The position numbers and the translations under genes were made by a program. Shown piece by piece: positions 32,590-40,141 of a DNA stretch of 41,694 bases (its first letter is position 1; every line of letters begins with the position of its first letter). The notes under the pieces are model-generated. The model was not told where the DNA came from. It searched no databases and saw only the letters and a program-made list of their open reading frames with translations. This DNA comes from Akkermansiaceae bacterium UBA2381 (GTDB lineage: Bacteria > Verrucomicrobiota > Verrucomicrobiia > Verrucomicrobiales > DEV007): assembly GCA_002344215.1 (NCBI GenBank), contig DDSV01000053.1, positions 14,025-55,718 on the forward strand, given 5' to 3'.

Positions 32590-33192
32590 ATGCACTCCAA
32601 GCGCTCATCCCTTCTTTTCGGAATCCTCGCCGCCATTTTTCTGGCGGGATCGGGACAACTGATGGCGTTCCAGACAGTGATTATCGATCCCGGCCACGGG
32701 GGAAATGATCTCGGGGCCGCTGACTCCTACGTTTATGAGAAGCACATCAATCTTGATGTCTCCCGCCGTCTCGAACGGAGCCTGAAGGAAGCCGGCTTCA
32801 AAACAGTGATGACCCGGAGCAAGGACGAGTTCATCGCCCTCTCGGAACGGTCTTCAACTGCGAACCGCTACCGCAACGCCATCTTCGTCAGCGTGCATTT
32901 CAATTCCAGCTACCGGGTCGCCGCTCTGGGCATCGAAACCTTCTACCGCACCGCCGAATCCGAAAAACTCGCCCAACTGGTTCAGAAGGAGCTCATTAAA
33001 AATATCGGGGCAACCGATCGAGGGGTAAAGACCGCCAACTTTGCCGTGTTGCGAAACACCAAACACCCCGCCGTTCTGGTCGAGGGCGGATTTGTGAGTA
33101 ACAAAGACGAACGAAGCGCGATGACCGATCCGCTTTACCGTCAGGTCGTCGCTGACAGTATCGCGCGGGGAGTCATTGCTTTCCGCCGCTGA
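32590..33192 (+). CDS. N-acetylmuramoyl-L-alanine amidase (AmiC-type)
   Basis: A 200-residue exported zinc amidase (Amidase_3) that cleaves the bond between muramic acid and the peptide stem, usually for daughter-cell separation. A signal peptide (LLFGILAAIFLAGSGQLMA) is followed directly by the catalytic domain: IIDPGHGGNDLG (H36), YEKHINLDV (E50), FVSVHFNSS (H103) and AVLVEGGFVSN (E165), the three zinc ligands and catalytic Glu. There is no AMIN, LysM or SPOR domain, so localisation must depend on something else. The ATG at 32590 (MHSKRSS) suits the signal peptide. The nnr gene follows 22 bases downstream. Confidence 0.94.
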   Translation: MHSKRSSLLFGILAAIFLAGSGQLMAFQTVIIDPGHGGNDLGAADSYVYEKHINLDVSRRLERSLKEAGFKTVMTRSKDEFIALSERSSTANRYRNAIFVSVHFNSSYRVAALGIETFYRTAESEKLAQLVQKELIKNIGATDRGVKTANFAVLRNTKHPAVLVEGGFVSNKDERSAMTDPLYRQVVADSIARGVIAFRR

Positions 33193-33214
33193 AGAACCCG
33201 GACCCCGCCCGGAC

Positions 33215-34696
33215 ATGCTCGTTTCCTGCGAAGAGATGTCCGAAGCCGAAAGACGGCTCTTTGACACCGGCGTGTCTCCCGAGCCCTACATGGACACGGC
33301 AGGCCGCCTTTGTGCGGAGGCGATTCTCCGCTTCTTCCCCACTCCGGGGCATGCCTCGGTTTTTTGCGGAAAAGGCAACAATGCGGGGGACGCCCTCGTC
33401 GTCGCCAGATGGCTGAGACGCTCCCGGTGGAAAGTGACACTCCATCGTTGCGAAGGGGATGGAGGGCTTTCGCCACTCGCCGCCAGGAAGCTGAGCGAAT
33501 TCCACTCCGAACCCGAACACCTGCCCGATTTCCACCCTTTCGGGGCTGGAAATGTGATCATTGATGGACTGCTCGGAATCGGAGCAAGAGGGGCTCTCCG
33601 CGGCGACATCCGGGACATGGCACAGCGGATCAATATTCTTCGACGGGAGACTTTCGCCTCTTGTTTCGCCATTGACCTTCCGTCGGGCCTCAACGCGGAT
33701 ACGGGAATTCCGGGGGAAGGGGCCGTCATCGCCGACTACACCCTTTCGATCACCGCTCCCAAAATCGGCTTCGCTGCGGACGGGGCGATCAACCATGTCG
33801 GCCGGCTCGTGGAGATCCCTCTCGAGATTCCGATTGAAGACGGGGATCCATCGCGAGGTTTTCTGTTTCCCTCAACCCTGCGTCACCGGCTCCGACGCCG
33901 TGATTACGACACCCATAAAGGTTCAGCGGGACGGGTCACCATCATTGCAGGATCCCGGGGAATGACGGGAGCGGCCGTGCTCTGTGCCCTCGGAGCCTCG
34001 CGCGGTGGTGCCGGTCTCGTAACCGTTTGTGTCGCGGACTCCATCTATCCCCTCATCGCTGCGCAATGTCCGCCCGAGGTCATGGTCAAACCCTACCGTC
34101 ATTTCGATGAAGTATCCGCCTTGCCGGCTGATGTGATTGCGGTCGGCCCGGGCCTGGGAAGGGTGATCGAAAACGACATTCTTGATCTGATCGAAACAGA
34201 CCCGCGTCCCGTCGTGATTGATGCCGATGCCCTGAACGCGCTGGGACAAGCTCGCTCCCGTCTTTCCTCTCTGCCACCAAACCGGCTCCTGACCCCCCAC
34301 CCGGGCGAGATGGCCAGGCTGGTAGACCATGAAGACGAGATCGATCGCTGCACCCTCGCACGCCGCGTCGCCGATGACCTGGGGCTCACGGTTCTTTACA
34401 AAGGCGCCCGAACGGTGATTGCCTCGCCCGGCAAGCCGCTGGAACTGAATACCACCGGCCACCCCGGAATGGCGAGCGGTGGAATGGGCGATGTGCTCAC
34501 CGGTTTGTGCGCCGCGTTCATCGGCCAGGGAACGGAAATTCACGATGCCGCCTGCATCGGAAGCTGGCTCCTTGGAAAGGCCGCGGAAATCGCGATCATC
34601 GACCAGGGAATCGCTCCGGAATCGGTGAATGCGCCGCTGGTTGCGAATTACCTCGGAGCAGCCCTCAGGGAACTTCAGACTCCGGGATCTCCTTAA
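33215..34696 (+). CDS. nnr: Bifunctional NAD(P)HX epimerase / ADP- or ATP-dependent dehydratase
   Basis: The 493-residue fusion repairs hydrated NAD(P)H: the N-terminal YjeF domain (about 1-215) epimerises NAD(P)HX and the C-terminal ribokinase-like domain (about 225-493) dehydrates it. The first domain shows CGKGNNAGDALVVAR, where most relatives have NNGGDG, IIDGLLGIGARG (D117) and AIDLPSGLNADTG (D154). The second shows KGSAGRVTIIAGSRGMTGAA, VGPGLG, LTPHPGEMARL and GHPGMASGGMGDVLTG, the nucleotide-binding signature. ATG at 33215 is chosen; a TTG at 33176 is also in frame but overlaps the amidase gene. Its end overlaps the convergent DUF2752 gene by 32 bases. Confidence 0.93.
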   Translation: MLVSCEEMSEAERRLFDTGVSPEPYMDTAGRLCAEAILRFFPTPGHASVFCGKGNNAGDALVVARWLRRSRWKVTLHRCEGDGGLSPLAARKLSEFHSEPEHLPDFHPFGAGNVIIDGLLGIGARGALRGDIRDMAQRINILRRETFASCFAIDLPSGLNADTGIPGEGAVIADYTLSITAPKIGFAADGAINHVGRLVEIPLEIPIEDGDPSRGFLFPSTLRHRLRRRDYDTHKGSAGRVTIIAGSRGMTGAAVLCALGASRGGAGLVTVCVADSIYPLIAAQCPPEVMVKPYRHFDEVSALPADVIAVGPGLGRVIENDILDLIETDPRPVVIDADALNALGQARSRLSSLPPNRLLTPHPGEMARLVDHEDEIDRCTLARRVADDLGLTVLYKGARTVIASPGKPLELNTTGHPGMASGGMGDVLTGLCAAFIGQGTEIHDAACIGSWLLGKAAEIAIIDQGIAPESVNAPLVANYLGAALRELQTPGSP

Positions 34697-35126
34697 CTGG
34701 CAGTGCCCTTGGCGCCAGATAGGTAAACGGAGCGAGCGGAATATTGCGTAGCACGCCGAAAAGCACCACCACGGCCACGATCGTATAGGTGTAACTCTGG
34801 CGCCAGCGAAACGGCAAGGCCCGGATCCGTTGAGGATATACCCACTGCATCCAGGATCGAAAGGCCCAAAAGAGGAGAAAGGGTAGCCCGATCACCAGGA
34901 TGGCATTCTGACGAAGCGCCCCTATCAGATCACCATGCAAAAGTGCATGGGTCGCCCGCGTGTTACCGCAACCGGGACAATGCCATCCGGTCAGCACGTG
35001 AAAACTGCACCGCGGAAGCAGACGAGGAGGCGAAGCCAGATCCGCATTTCGCAGGTAAAGCGCGAGGATGGCAAACAACAGCAATCCCGGAATGGTGGCC
35101 GCCCACTTCCTCCCGGTATGGCTCAT
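34665..35126 (-). CDS. DUF2752 membrane protein
   Basis: A 153-residue protein with about three hydrophobic helices (PGLLLFAILALYL, AILVIGLPFLLFWAF, YTIVAVVVLFGVL) and the DUF2752 hallmark CSFHVLTGWHCPGCGNTRATHALLHGDLIGALRQN. The three cysteines and the TR..H.LLHGD block are highly conserved in the family, suggesting a metal or redox site at the membrane, but no biochemical role is established. Its ATG overlaps the stop of the upstream GYF-CD225 gene by four bases (ATGA), so the two are translationally coupled. Genes of this family are often found beside TM2/CD225 proteins. Confidence 0.88.
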   Translation of the reverse strand: MSHTGRKWAATIPGLLLFAILALYLRNADLASPPRLLPRCSFHVLTGWHCPGCGNTRATHALLHGDLIGALRQNAILVIGLPFLLFWAFRSWMQWVYPQRIRALPFRWRQSYTYTIVAVVVLFGVLRNIPLAPFTYLAPRALPVKEIPESEVP

Positions 35127-35647
35127 TGCGCCGACTGCGCCGCTTCAGCAAAGCCTGAAACAAAGGCGATTCCGAAAATAACCGCCTGCAGGATAAAACC
35201 CACGATGAATGAAATCAGACACCACATCTTTGCCTTGTTCGAGGCCTCGAGGGCACTGCCGTAGTCTCCTGCCTCCATGGCGGGCTTGATTTTCGTTCCG
35301 AAAACGATCGCCGGGATCGCCAGAGGCCAGCAGCAAAGGAGCACACACACGATCGACTGCCAGAGGTAGGTGGGAGGCGAGGGCTGACCTGACGGTATCG
35401 CGGATGAAACCACCACTCCTCCAGCGACGCTCGCGGGAGCGGCGGGTATCCCGCTTACCGGTGGAGTGTAGGCGGGTTCACTTGAGTTTCCAAATCCCGG
35501 AATCGAACTTAGCGGAACCCAATCCGTCAGGGATTCATTCCAGACAAGGTCACCACCCTGGATGGTTCCGTTTTGAAAGAGTTCCTGCAGGGAACCCTCG
35601 GATACAGGGCCCTGTTGTTGTCCGTTCTTAGCGTAATACCACTCCAT
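35123..35647 (-). CDS. GYF_2 (DUF4339) - CD225/dispanin membrane protein
   Basis: A 174-residue two-domain protein. Residues 1-50 are a GYF_2 domain (WYYAKNGQQQGPVSEGSLQELFQNGTIQGGDLVWNE...WVPLSSIPGF), a proline-peptide-like binding fold. After a Pro/Ser/Ala linker (55-92) comes a CD225/dispanin region: TYLWQSIVCVLLCCWPLAIPAIVFGTKIKPAMEAGDYGSALEASNKAKMWCLISFIVGFILQ, with the double-Cys intramembrane helix and the ExSxKAK loop shared with animal IFITM proteins. Function in bacteria is unknown. It forms a coupled pair with the DUF2752 gene and follows ybeY by 42 bases. Confidence 0.9.
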   Translation of the reverse strand: MEWYYAKNGQQQGPVSEGSLQELFQNGTIQGGDLVWNESLTDWVPLSSIPGFGNSSEPAYTPPVSGIPAAPASVAGGVVVSSAIPSGQPSPPTYLWQSIVCVLLCCWPLAIPAIVFGTKIKPAMEAGDYGSALEASNKAKMWCLISFIVGFILQAVIFGIAFVSGFAEAAQSAQ

Positions 35648-35689
35648 GATTGTTATCGTTTAGTTTGTTCAGTATCGGGCCGGCCCCCT

Positions 35690-36148
35690 TCATTGTGCAG
35701 CAGGTCCGTCTAAAATATTCCTGAGGATTCTCTCCTGCTCCCGGGTCATCTGAATCCGGTCCAACTCGGCAAGATCAGTATGTCCGTTGAGATGAAGAAG
35801 ACCATGAATGATGTATAACAATATCTCTTCTGCAACGGAATTTCCATGGTTCCGGGCCTCTCTCTCAGCGGTTTCGACACTGACAAATATCTCGCCGTGA
35901 TGGAAAGTGATCACATCTGTCGGTGTGGGATCACCCATGAACTCTTCATGCACCCTGGCAATGGTTTCGTCGGAGGTCAGATTGATCTCGACCTCGTCTA
36001 GATCTCCCAGGAGCGGCACTTCCGATCCGGGGCAGGCCAGACAGAGAGGAAGAGCCTCCACCGTCTGCTTGCGCAGCAAGGCGAGCGATAGGTCGGGACA
36101 GTCCACATGCGGATAGATCTCGATCCCGGGAAGTGCTCGCTCCGTCAT
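35690..36148 (-). CDS. ybeY: Endoribonuclease YbeY
   Basis: YbeY is a metal-dependent RNase for 16S rRNA 3' maturation and ribosome quality control. The 152-residue protein has INLTSDETIARVHEEFMGDPTPTDVITFHHGEIFVS and the metal site HGLLHLNGHTD. The canonical family motif is H-x3-H-x5-H; here the ligands read H115, H119 and D125, so the third His is an Asp, a substitution I recall in other PVC-type sequences. It lies 42 bases after the HD membrane protein gene on the same strand, the usual pairing. Confidence 0.93.
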   Translation of the reverse strand: MTERALPGIEIYPHVDCPDLSLALLRKQTVEALPLCLACPGSEVPLLGDLDEVEINLTSDETIARVHEEFMGDPTPTDVITFHHGEIFVSVETAEREARNHGNSVAEEILLYIIHGLLHLNGHTDLAELDRIQMTREQERILRNILDGPAAQ

Positions 36149-36190
36149 GGCTTGGCTGCTTTGGAAGCTCCCAGGTTGACTGCCTGGAAT

Positions 36191-37861
36191 TTATCCGATG
36201 GGGACATTCTCGTTCGGGCTTTTCGCACCGTCCTGATCACTGCCGGTCTTCCCGATTTCAGAGCTTTTCCTGCCCTTCGTCTTTGTCTTGGGCTTTTCCG
36301 CACCTTCCTCAATCTTCGGATACTCGATCCGACTGTGCATCATGCTCCGCAAGGTGGCCGAGAAACTCTTTTTGATCGTGGCCAGGTCGGCCAGCGTGAG
36401 CGCGGCATCGTCGAGTTGTCTGTCGTTGAGCCTATCCTTGAAGATCTCATCGATCAGTTCGTCGATTTTCTTCGGCGTCGGCTTTTGAAGGCTGCGTGAA
36501 GCGCTTTCAACCGCATCCGCGAGGCTGATGATAGCACTCTCACGTGTCCGGGGTCGCGGTCCCGAATACCGGAAACTCTCCTCCTTAATCTCAGGGATAT
36601 CCTCCTCGTGGGCTTTCCCCTCACCCACCTGTCGCTGAATTTCATCCCGCTGTTTGAGCGCCCGATGATAGAAAAACCGAATCAGCGAATTCCCGTGATG
36701 CTCCATGATCACATTGATAATCTCGGCATTCATCCGGTACTTCAGCGCCATGTCGACCCCGTCTTTGACATGCGCCATCACCACAAGGGCACTCATGCTC
36801 GGCGTGAGGTCATCATGCGGATTGTGCCCGTCGCCGATGTTTTCCACAAAGTAGGCGGGCTTTTTCATCTTCCCGATATCGTGAAAATAGGCACAAACCC
36901 GGCACATCGCCGCGCCGGCTCCGATCGATTCCGCCGCCGTTTCCGCAAGCGTCGCCACGACAAGACTGTGGTGATAGGTCCCCGGCGCTTCAATCGTCAT
37001 CTGCTTCAGGAGCGGGTGATTGAGATCGGCCAGTTCGATCCAGGAAACTTCAGTCGTGATGCGAAAGGCCGCCTCGATAAGAGGAAGCAATCCACTGACG
37101 AGAACCGCCGTCACGGTGGAGACGAGAATGGCCGAAAGCGCCTGTTTGGCCACCATCTCCCATTCAACCAGGTCCGAGCTGAACGCAGGCCATTGAATCT
37201 GCCCCATCGTGGTCGCCAGAAGGACACAGGCCAGCCCCGAATAGGCCCCGGCAACGACAAGGCGGCTGCGGCGACGAACTTTGTTCGTGAGGTATAGCGC
37301 CACGAACCCGCAGATCATCGAGAAAATGATGAAGGTAAACGCCTCGTCCTTCTCGACCGTCATTCCCCCGAAGAGACTTGAATAAACCACCGCAAAGGTT
37401 CCGTGCCTTCGCCCCACCAGCAGCGAAATGACAATCGGGGCAAAAATGTAGGGTTCGACAAGAAACCGGAACCCGCCTTCGGGGGCGAAGGTCGTTGCCA
37501 CATACTCGCTCAACTTGACCAGCATCAACTGGGTCATGATGACCGAAAGGATCAGGGTGATGCGCGAGTTTTGATGGAAGGTCTGAGGCAGGCTGACGTG
37601 CCAGTGGACAACGAGAGTGGCGGAAATCACCGTGACGACGATGAAGGTCTGCAGATGTTTTCCTGCAAAGAGGGAACCGCTGCTGGAGGAAAAGATGATC
37701 CAGAATGAAACCAGGGCCGCAAAAACAGCGAAGAGCAATCCGCTGATCTGCCAGCCCGACCGCATCATCTCGGAAATCGCGGTTTCATTCAGCTTGCGCC
37801 GTTTCTGGCCGCTAGAGAACCCGCGACTCTGAAGTCGCTTCTGGGAGAGAAAGTGGAACAT
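36191..37861 (-). CDS. PgpH-like membrane HD-domain phosphohydrolase lacking the large extracellular domain
   Basis: A 556-residue protein of the 7TM-HD family; its best-known members (PgpH) hydrolyse cyclic di-AMP. An N-terminal helix (39-58) is followed almost at once by the remaining membrane helices (about 70-265), so the roughly 270-residue 7TMR-HDED extracellular domain of typical PgpH is missing. The cytoplasmic HD domain is complete: EAPGTYHHSL (H297, H298), AYFHDIGK (H327, D328, K331), MEHHG (H388, H389) and SLADAVES. The C-terminus ends in a Lys/Glu-rich tail. It lies between queA and ybeY. Substrate specificity is inferred from the family. Confidence 0.87.
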   Translation of the reverse strand: MFHFLSQKRLQSRGFSSGQKRRKLNETAISEMMRSGWQISGLLFAVFAALVSFWIIFSSSSGSLFAGKHLQTFIVVTVISATLVVHWHVSLPQTFHQNSRITLILSVIMTQLMLVKLSEYVATTFAPEGGFRFLVEPYIFAPIVISLLVGRRHGTFAVVYSSLFGGMTVEKDEAFTFIIFSMICGFVALYLTNKVRRRSRLVVAGAYSGLACVLLATTMGQIQWPAFSSDLVEWEMVAKQALSAILVSTVTAVLVSGLLPLIEAAFRITTEVSWIELADLNHPLLKQMTIEAPGTYHHSLVVATLAETAAESIGAGAAMCRVCAYFHDIGKMKKPAYFVENIGDGHNPHDDLTPSMSALVVMAHVKDGVDMALKYRMNAEIINVIMEHHGNSLIRFFYHRALKQRDEIQRQVGEGKAHEEDIPEIKEESFRYSGPRPRTRESAIISLADAVESASRSLQKPTPKKIDELIDEIFKDRLNDRQLDDAALTLADLATIKKSFSATLRSMMHSRIEYPKIEEGAEKPKTKTKGRKSSEIGKTGSDQDGAKSPNENVPIG

Positions 37862-37975
37862 GAGCGGTCTGCCGGCCTTTCGCCTCCATGACGCTTGATG
37901 GAACGATCAGTTTCGCGAGCAGGGTATTTTGCGCCAGTTTACCGCGGAAACAACAAGAATCGCAGCGGGAACTGT

Positions 37976-38956
37976 TCAAATAATCAGCATACAATCCCCG
38001 TAGCTGAAAAAGCGATAACGCTCCTCCACCGCCCTGCGATAGGCTTCAAAGATGAGATCCTTACCCGCAAGGGCACTGACGAGCATGAGAAGAGTCGACT
38101 TGGAAAGATGAAAATTTGTCAGGAGGGCATCGACCACCTTGAACTCATAGGGAGGGAAGATGAAGATATCTGTCTCCCCGGACCCGGGCGCAAGGACTCC
38201 CCCTCCGTTCCGGGCACAGGTTTCCAGCACCCTGACCGCGGTGGTCCCGATAGCAATAGTTCGCCGACTTTCGCGGATTGCCGCAGCGACTTCGGGACGA
38301 AGTTCGTACCGTTCACTATGCATGCGGTGATCCCGTAGCGTTTCGCTCGAAACCGGACGAAAGGTCCCGATGCCGACGTGCAGGGTGACAAAGGTATGAG
38401 GCAGGCGCGCCAGCATCTCTTCCGAAAAATGGAGTCCCGCCGTCGGTGCGGCGATGGCGCCGGACGTGTTTGCAAAAACAGTCTGGTAGCGATCTTTGTC
38501 CGCCACCTCGTCAGGTCGATGGATGTAGGGAGGCAAGGCGAGGTGTCCGTGGAGAGACTCATCCGGCAACTTGTCGAAATCGATGATTCTTTCCCCGCCC
38601 TCCTCACAGACCGCCACGACGGTCCCGACGCTTTCACCGATCTCAATGGTGCGTCCGGGCTTGAATCGCTTGCCCGGCTTAACGAGACACTTCCACCGCC
38701 GCTCGCCGATGACGTCGACGCGGAGAATTTCCTGGGTGCCGTCGTTTGAAAAATAGCGTGCTGACACGACCCGGGTATCATTCAGGACAAGAAGATCCTC
38801 TTTTTCCACGAAGTCGGGGAATTCAGCGAAGTGATGATGACTGATCCGGCCCTCGGCGCGATTCACCACCATCATCCGCGAATCCCCTCTCTTTGCCGGA
38901 GGATGCTGTGCGATAAGCTCCGGCGGGAGCTCATACTCGAAATCGCTCGTCTGCAT
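37976..38956 (-). CDS. queA: S-adenosylmethionine:tRNA ribosyltransferase-isomerase
   Basis: QueA transfers the ribosyl part of SAM to 7-aminomethyl-7-deazaguanine in tRNA, making epoxyqueuosine. The 326-residue protein shows FEYELPPELIAQHP at the start, RGDSRMMVVNR, LVLNDTRVVSARYF, CLVKPGKRFKPG, YQTVFANTSGAIAAPTAGLHFSEEML, LHVGIGTFRPV, IAIGTTAVRVLE and TDIFIFPPYEFKVVDALLTNFHLSKSTLLMLVSAL, all family signatures. Length is normal. It starts 24 bases after the toroid protein gene and lies upstream of the PgpH-like gene by 114 bases. queH, which acts on its product, is at 4331-5023. Confidence 0.97.
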   Translation of the reverse strand: MQTSDFEYELPPELIAQHPPAKRGDSRMMVVNRAEGRISHHHFAEFPDFVEKEDLLVLNDTRVVSARYFSNDGTQEILRVDVIGERRWKCLVKPGKRFKPGRTIEIGESVGTVVAVCEEGGERIIDFDKLPDESLHGHLALPPYIHRPDEVADKDRYQTVFANTSGAIAAPTAGLHFSEEMLARLPHTFVTLHVGIGTFRPVSSETLRDHRMHSERYELRPEVAAAIRESRRTIAIGTTAVRVLETCARNGGGVLAPGSGETDIFIFPPYEFKVVDALLTNFHLSKSTLLMLVSALAGKDLIFEAYRRAVEERYRFFSYGDCMLII

Positions 38957-38980
38957 CGCTCAAGCAATGCCACCACTTTC

Positions 38981-40141
38981 TCAAAAAGAAAGGTCGTTCT
39001 CACGACACCTTGCCAGGGTCATGACGGCAAAGGAGGTCCCGTAGGGCTGATGATAGGAATAGAAGGGGAAGTCCCACCAGGATCCATCCTTCTCCTGCAA
39101 ATCGAGAACGATCTCAGCGACCTGCTTCCGCGAGGCAGGCCGTTCCTCTGCGGGAAGCAGACTGATTCCCCGCGCCGCGTAGTAATGGCCGTAGTAGAAA
39201 AAGTAACCCGCCACCGCAAACCAGGCCTCATGAGGAACGGGCCGCTTCCGGCCGATGTCGAGCCAGCCGTTCCGGTCTTCGAGCCGCTTAAGCCAGTCAG
39301 AAACGATAGCATCGGTGATCGTTTCATCCCCCCAAAGGCGCAGCGCGAAATTGCAGGCCTGGGTCCGGCCGAGACTTCCGGCAGGGCGATTGATTCCATA
39401 CAACGGTCGTGCGTTCAGATATTCGCCATAGAGATAGCTGTGATCGGATTTTCGCTGCCGATTGATCGCCGCGATGGCGCGGTCAATGACAGGTTGAGGA
39501 AGTGAAACGCCCTCGATCTCACGCGCCTCCCACATCGCCACGAGGCAGGTGGCGGTGGTGAAACTGATCGAACTTGATGACGGCCGCGCCGCGCCGACAC
39601 GGAAATCATAGTAGCCCCATCCTCCGTCCACCGATTCGTAGCGCTCCAGTCGGTTGATCTGACCGTTGATAAGATCCACAAGCAGTTTTCGCTTCTCTTT
39701 GTCTCCGGTTCTTTCATAAAGGTCGACCAGAGCCTGAATCCCGTAGGCATGGGTCCAGACATTGTAGATCGCATCGGCACTGGCGCGTCGTACTTTCGGC
39801 AGGTTCTCGATAAGGTAGACTTCTCCTTTCTTTAATGACTCGCGCGAGGGCCCCTCCGTTTCAGCCAACCCGGAATCGCAAAGAGCCGAGATCGCCATGG
39901 CCGTCACCGCAACCCGGAAGGCATCGTGCGCACCGGGAACGGGAGCGTAAATGTTCAGCCCCTTGGTCTGATGAGCAGAACCCCAACTTCCGTTCGGGTT
40001 CTGATCCGCGATCAGAAAGTTGACCCCGCTCGCGATGGCCTCGTCGACGGACTGCGTAAATTTATCATCGGCGTGAACCAATGGAGTCAACAAGAGGACC
40101 GCCCAGAGGCCCGGTAAAGATGAGCGAAAATCCAGTTTCAT
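38981..40141 (-). CDS. Exported alpha/alpha-toroid protein (prenyltransferase/squalene-oxidase-repeat fold)
   Basis: A 386-residue protein with a signal peptide (SSLPGLWAVLLLTPLVHA, cut before DDKF) and repeated QW-like motifs of the terpene-cyclase/prenyltransferase fold: QNPNGSWG (47-54), VDGGWGYYDF (about 169-178), DRNGWLDIG and QEKDGSWWDF (about 350-359), each followed by a helix pair, ending SYHQPYGTSFAVMTLARC. There is no DxDD catalytic motif, so it is not a squalene-hopene cyclase. Such toroids also act as binding or scaffolding proteins. Its ATG overlaps the stop of the HlyD-like gene by four bases (ATGA), so the two are coupled. Confidence 0.85.
   Translation of the reverse strand: MKLDFRSSLPGLWAVLLLTPLVHADDKFTQSVDEAIASGVNFLIADQNPNGSWGSAHQTKGLNIYAPVPGAHDAFRVAVTAMAISALCDSGLAETEGPSRESLKKGEVYLIENLPKVRRASADAIYNVWTHAYGIQALVDLYERTGDKEKRKLLVDLINGQINRLERYESVDGGWGYYDFRVGAARPSSSSISFTTATCLVAMWEAREIEGVSLPQPVIDRAIAAINRQRKSDHSYLYGEYLNARPLYGINRPAGSLGRTQACNFALRLWGDETITDAIVSDWLKRLEDRNGWLDIGRKRPVPHEAWFAVAGYFFYYGHYYAARGISLLPAEERPASRKQVAEIVLDLQEKDGSWWDFPFYSYHQPYGTSFAVMTLARCRENDLSF

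Noticed and set aside
37976..38956. Plus-strand frames opposite queA
   Set aside because: Shadows of a certain gene.
38981..40141. Squalene-hopene cyclase
   Set aside because: QW repeats are present but the DxDD catalytic motif is absent, it is exported, and at 386 residues it is too short.
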